Shown here one piece after another: positions 30,736 to 33,644 of a stretch of 33,644 nt of DNA (position 1 is its first letter; each line of letters begins with the position of its first letter). The notes under the pieces were generated by a model that made no database searches, was not told the origin of the DNA, and saw only the letters and a list, made by a program, of their open reading frames with translations. This stretch comes from Caldilineales bacterium (GTDB lineage Bacteria > Chloroflexota > Anaerolineae > J102). The position numbers and the translations under genes were made by a program. The stretch is from contig JAIBAP010000062.1 in NCBI GenBank assembly GCA_019695115.1, positions 1 to 33,644 on the forward strand, given 5' to 3'.

Positions 30736-32280
30736 TCAGGCCGGCTCCCCTATCCAGATCCCTTCCACCAACTCGATCGCCAGCCCCAGCGCCTGGGCGA
30801 GAACATCGGTGTTGCGCCCGGCATCCCACAGCTCCATGGCGGCGTTGCCGTCGGCCAGGGCTTCGATCTGCAACCAGCCGTGGGCCAGGTCGAGATGGCA
30901 GCGCAGGTCGCGGATGACCTGATGCCGGCCGCGCTCGAAATACTCGGCCAGCCGCAGCATCCCGGCCAGGGCGACGAGGGCGTTTTCGTCGGCAGGCATG
31001 GCCAGAAGGGGAGCCAGTTCGCCGGCCTTGGGCGCGCCTTTGCTGCGATGGTAGCGACAGAGGAGGGCAATCAGGGCCAGCTCGCGCGGGGAGTAGCCGG
31101 GTAGATCGTGGGCAAGGATGATGTAGCTGGAGTGCAGGTGGTGGAATTGATAATCGATGGCGGCGCCGATGTCGTGCAACAGTCCGGCGGCCCAGAGCAG
31201 TTGGCGATAGGCCGGGTCAAGCCGGTGCGCGACTTGCAGGTCATCGAACAAGCGCAGGGCAAGGTGGGCGACATGGTGGCTGTGCGCGTTGTCATAACCA
31301 AAGCTGCGGGCCAGACTGAGGATGCTGAACTGGCGCAGGTTGGGGATGATCGGCTGTTCCTGACCCTCGAGGAAGCGCTCGTAGAACACCCCCTCGCGCA
31401 GCCCCTGGCGCGTCACGGTCAGGGCGCCGAAGTTGCTGTGCCGCAAGAGGGCGCTGTAGACCAGAGCGCCGGCATGGATGATGTCGGCGCGGTCGTAGTT
31501 CAGCCCAGGCACGGCCGTGCGCCGCTTGAGCGAAAGCCGCCACAACTGGTCGGCGATCTCGTGGACGGAGCCGGCATCCAGCACATAGCCCTGCACGGTG
31601 TCCAGCGGCAGCTGCCGGCGGGCCTGATCGATTTGGGCCAGGTTGCGGATGGCGCCGCCGATGGCCGCCAGATCATCGCCGGGCCGGGCATGGAACCAAT
31701 CGAGGGCGGCGAATTGTTCGGCCAGATGGTGTTCCAGGGCCGCGACTTTGGCCGCCGTCACCCGGTCGGGGCCAAGGAATAGCTCGGTCGTGCGCAAAGC
31801 CCCCAACGGCAGGCTGAGGCAGCGCCCCGGCAGGCCCTCTCGCACTTCGGTCACTTGCAGGCTGCCGCCGCCCAGGTCGATGACGAACCCTTCTTGTAGA
31901 CCGGTGGAGTTGATGGCGCCGAGTGCGCCGTAGTAGCCCTCTTCCTCGCCCGTGAGGACGCGCAACTTCCACCCGGTTTCGGCCTGGGCGCGGGCCAGAA
32001 ACGCAGCCCGGTTGCCGCCATCGCGCACGGCGCTGGTGGCCACCACCGTCACATCCTGCACCCCCAGCGCCTGGCAAAGGGCGTGGAACATGCGTAGGGC
32101 GTTCAAGCCGCGGTCGATGGCAGCGGCGCGCAGGATGTTGGTCTCGCCCATGCCCTCGCGCAGCCGCACCACCTCGCGCACCTCGTCGGCCAGCCGGAAG
32201 TAGCGCCCCGGTTCGTATTCATAGATCACCAGGCGCGTGGTGTTGGAGCCGAGATCGACGATGCCAAGACGTTGGGGCAT
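30736..32280 (-). CDS. Ppx/GppA exopolyphosphatase/guanosine pentaphosphatase with HD domain
   Basis: 514 residues, start MPQRLGIVDLGSNTTRLVIYEYE. Members of this actin-like ASKHA family cleave polyphosphate or pppGpp. Visible motifs are VDLGSNTTRL (phosphate 1), VVATSAVRDGGN, LTGEEEGYYGALGA (catalytic Glu), FVIDLGGGSLQV (phosphate 2) and AIGGAIRNLAQI. The C-terminal third is an HD-type helical domain with HSHHVAHLALRLFDDL, LLWAAGLLHDIGAAID and HHLHSSYII, of the kind found in longer Ppx proteins. It could set polyphosphate or (p)ppGpp levels, with which one undetermined. A heptamer array lies immediately before the start and no ribosome binding site is clear. Confidence 0.95.
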   Translation of the reverse strand: MPQRLGIVDLGSNTTRLVIYEYEPGRYFRLADEVREVVRLREGMGETNILRAAAIDRGLNALRMFHALCQALGVQDVTVVATSAVRDGGNRAAFLARAQAETGWKLRVLTGEEEGYYGALGAINSTGLQEGFVIDLGGGSLQVTEVREGLPGRCLSLPLGALRTTELFLGPDRVTAAKVAALEHHLAEQFAALDWFHARPGDDLAAIGGAIRNLAQIDQARRQLPLDTVQGYVLDAGSVHEIADQLWRLSLKRRTAVPGLNYDRADIIHAGALVYSALLRHSNFGALTVTRQGLREGVFYERFLEGQEQPIIPNLRQFSILSLARSFGYDNAHSHHVAHLALRLFDDLQVAHRLDPAYRQLLWAAGLLHDIGAAIDYQFHHLHSSYIILAHDLPGYSPRELALIALLCRYHRSKGAPKAGELAPLLAMPADENALVALAGMLRLAEYFERGRHQVIRDLRCHLDLAHGWLQIEALADGNAAMELWDAGRNTDVLAQALGLAIELVEGIWIGEPA

Positions 32281-32293
32281 GGGGGTTATTGGG

Positions 32294-32319
32294 GATTGGA
32301 GATTGGAGATTGGAGATTG
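32294..32319. repeat. heptamer tandem repeat (GATTGGA)n
   Basis: Three exact GATTGGA copies and a partial fourth lie 14-39 bases ahead of the Ppx/GppA start codon (minus strand). Confidence 0.85.
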
Positions 32320-32345
32320 TCGATGGCTGGACAAGGAGATGAGTG

Positions 32346-32422
32346 GGTGCGTGGTGCGTGGTGCGTGGTGCGTCTTCCGTGGTGCGTGGTGCGTGGTGCG
32401 TCTTCCGTGGTGCGTGGTGCGT
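32346..32422. repeat. eleven-unit heptamer array (GGTGCGT/CTTCCGT)
   Basis: Eleven 7-base units in perfect register: four GGTGCGT, one CTTCCGT, three GGTGCGT, one CTTCCGT, two GGTGCGT. The higher-order pattern shows unit blocks duplicated together. It fills the middle of the spacer between Ppx/GppA and glpX. No open frame or terminator explains it. Confidence 0.95.
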
Positions 32423-32440
32423 GAGGATCGCCGACGTTTT

Positions 32441-32503
32441 CTCACGTTTCACGCCTCACGTTTCACGTTTCACGGAACACGGAACACGGAACACGCAACC
32501 CGG
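32441..32503. repeat. nine-unit degenerate heptamer array (NNCACGN)
   Basis: Nine 7-base units grade from CTCACGT and TTCACGT through TTCACGG and AACACGG to AACCCGG. The AACACGG units match those at 15655-15689. The array ends 14 bases past the glpX stop (minus strand). Confidence 0.85.
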
Positions 32504-32517
32504 AACCCGCCCCCCTC

Positions 32518-33504
32518 TCATCCATAATCGACGATGCTGTAACGATGCAGTTTGTCCAGGCGGTGGGTGGCGCTGATCATGCGCAGGGTGCCAGAGCGGG
32601 AGCGGATGATCATGCTGTGAGTGGTGGCGCCGCCGCCGAAATAGCGCACGCCGCGCAGGAGTTCACCGTTGGTGATGCCGGTGGCGGCAAAAAAGACGTC
32701 GTCGCTCTGCACCAGGTCGTTGTTGTTCAGGACTTTGTTCAAGTCGATCCCTTTGTCGATGGCTTTCTGCCGTTCGGCTTCGTCGCGCGGCCACGGTTTG
32801 CACTGGATCTCACCGCCCAGGCATTTGAGAGCCGCAGCCGTGATCACCGCTTCGGGCGAGCCGCCGATGCCCATGAGCACGTCGATGCCGGAGTCGGGCA
32901 TGCAGGTGGCCACGGCCCCGGCCACATCGCCGTCGCTGATCAGACGGATGCGGGCGCCGGCCGAGCGTACGGCAGCGATCAGGTCGGCATGGCGCGGGCG
33001 GTTCAGGATCATCACCGTGAGGTCGTTGACATCGCGCTTGAGGGCGCGGGCGATGTTGCGCAGGTTGACGCGCGGGGGCGCTTCGATGTCGATGACGCCA
33101 CAACAGCTGGGGCCAACGGCGATCTTGTCCATGTACACCAGGTGGTGGGGATAGTACATCGACCCGCGCTCGCCCACAGCGACGACCGAGAGGGCGCCGT
33201 TGCCGCCTTCGGCCGTCAGGCGGGTGCCATCGATGGGGTCCACGGCGATATCCACTTTGGGATGGGTGGCTGCGCCCACCTGTTCGCCGTTATACAGCAT
33301 GGGGGCATCGTCTTTTTCGCCCTCACCGATGACGACGACGCCATCCATGGCAATGGTGCCCAGCACCAGGCGCATGGCATCGACGGCGGCCTGGTCGGCG
33401 GAGTTCTTCTCGCCGCGGCCCATCCAACGCGCGGCCGCCAGGGCCGCGGCTTCGGTCACGCGCACGAGTTCGAGGGCGAGGTTGCGGTCGGGAAGTTCGC
33501 TCAT
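32518..33504 (-). CDS. glpX: class II fructose-1,6-bisphosphatase GlpX
   Basis: 328 residues, the normal GlpX length. It hydrolyses fructose-1,6-bisphosphate to fructose-6-phosphate in gluconeogenesis, or in carbon fixation if present. Metal and substrate motifs: VIGEGEKDDAPML (58-70), VDPIDGTRLTAEG (88-100), AVGERGSMYYPHH, ISDGDVAGAV, GIGGSPEAVITAAALKCLGGE and the C-terminal GVRYFGGGATTHSMIIRS. A Shine-Dalgarno (AAAGGA) lies just upstream of the ATG at 33504 on the minus strand. The protein is intact and typical. The upstream DNA has another short heptamer run. Confidence 0.97.
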   Translation of the reverse strand: MSELPDRNLALELVRVTEAAALAAARWMGRGEKNSADQAAVDAMRLVLGTIAMDGVVVIGEGEKDDAPMLYNGEQVGAATHPKVDIAVDPIDGTRLTAEGGNGALSVVAVGERGSMYYPHHLVYMDKIAVGPSCCGVIDIEAPPRVNLRNIARALKRDVNDLTVMILNRPRHADLIAAVRSAGARIRLISDGDVAGAVATCMPDSGIDVLMGIGGSPEAVITAAALKCLGGEIQCKPWPRDEAERQKAIDKGIDLNKVLNNNDLVQSDDVFFAATGITNGELLRGVRYFGGGATTHSMIIRSRSGTLRMISATHRLDKLHRYSIVDYG

Positions 33505-33520
33505 TGGGGGTGTCCTTTTG

Positions 33521-33541
33521 GTTATTGGAGATTGGTTATTC
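33521..33541. repeat. short heptamer run (GTTATTG, GAGATTG, GTTATTC)
   Basis: Three related 7-base units lie 17 bases ahead of the glpX start (minus strand). They resemble the GATTGGA array upstream of the Ppx/GppA gene. Confidence 0.55.
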
Positions 33542-33564
33542 TTTAGTTTCCGCTAAGTGCTGAC

Positions 33565-33593
33565 GTGACAAAGGCGGCTGGATGGTTCATGAT
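33565..33593 (+). promoter_or_regulatory. candidate promoter for the gene entering at the right edge
   Basis: GTGACA (five of six to -35) and CATGAT (four of six to -10) are separated by 17 bases. The start codon follows about 42 bases later. Confidence 0.5.
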
Positions 33594-33594
33594 T

Positions 33595-33628
33595 GCAGGA
33601 AACCATTCCCACAAGCTCCTGCAAGGAG
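33595..33628 (+). promoter_or_regulatory. possible switching hairpins over the ribosome binding site
   Basis: GCAGGA (33595-33600) can pair with TCCTGC (33617-33622), leaving AAGGAG (33623-33628) free. Alternatively CTCCT (33616-33620) can pair with AGGAG (33624-33628) across a 3-base loop and hide it. The two structures exclude each other. The regulatory effect is inferred. Confidence 0.45.
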
Positions 33629-33634
33629 AGAACC

Positions 33635-33644
33635 ATGCCAACCG
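33635..33644 (+). CDS. start of a gene cut by the window end
   Basis: An ATG follows AAGGAG by 6 bases, with a promoter-like pair upstream. Only the first three codons (MPT) are inside the window, so the product is unknown. Confidence 0.65.

Noticed and set aside
32346-32503. CRISPR or coding low-complexity repeat
   Set aside because: The unit is only 7 bases with no unique spacers, and no ORF with a ribosome binding site covers it.

Overview
The window is GC-rich, densely coded bacterial chromosome, most likely from a Chloroflexota bacterium of the Anaerolineae/Caldilineae kind. That placement is an inference. It rests on surface proteins with Thr-Pro-rich linkers, a GT-C glycosyltransferase with the C-terminal beta domain I associate with this phylum, a glycosidase-like protein with a string of carboxypeptidase-regulatory-like domains, and many short intergenic repeats. 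No rRNA, tRNA, CRISPR array or transposase gene was found.

Layout. 159-3723 (+) is a chain: an SDR/DUF2867 oxidoreductase, an alpha/beta hydrolase, an S51-like protein fused to a cysteinyl-tRNA-synthetase-type tail, and a 57-residue ORF, the last three linked by ATGA overlaps. A 69-residue ORF (+) and a cupin (-) follow, and the cupin carries its own terminator hairpin. 4526-9452 is an accessory region on the minus strand: a NACHT-FGE STAND NTPase, a smaller partner-like protein, a fossil of a SOUL heme-binding gene, and a toxin-first HigBA-type toxin-antitoxin pair with a visible promoter and operator. 9558-14550 (-) is housekeeping (mfd, pth) plus a secreted, membrane-anchored Thr-Pro-rich protein. 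14820-21418 (+) holds a SAM methyltransferase preceded by a possible leader peptide, a DAO-type oxidoreductase, an RlmD-like rRNA methyltransferase, a YhhN membrane protein, an AlkZ-like winged-helix protein and a PD40 beta-propeller lipoprotein-like or membrane protein. 21425-22273 (-) is an ANT(6)-like nucleotidyltransferase, divergent from a plus-strand run at 22362-30059: Uma2, an unknown protein, the glycosidase-like protein, a companion sharing its C-terminal domain, and a GT-C glycosyltransferase. 30069-33504 (-) holds a zinc-ribbon membrane protein, a Ppx/GppA phosphatase with an HD domain, and glpX. The last 10 bases begin a new plus-strand gene.

How the parts work together. The NACHT protein with its neighbour and the TA pair look like conflict or defence modules placed next to conserved genes. 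Two secreted or membrane proteins and the 24-30 kb run suggest investment in surface glycans and the envelope. The intergenic DNA is unusual: seven arrays with 7-bp periodicity and several other palindromic or dispersed repeats sit next to starts and stops.
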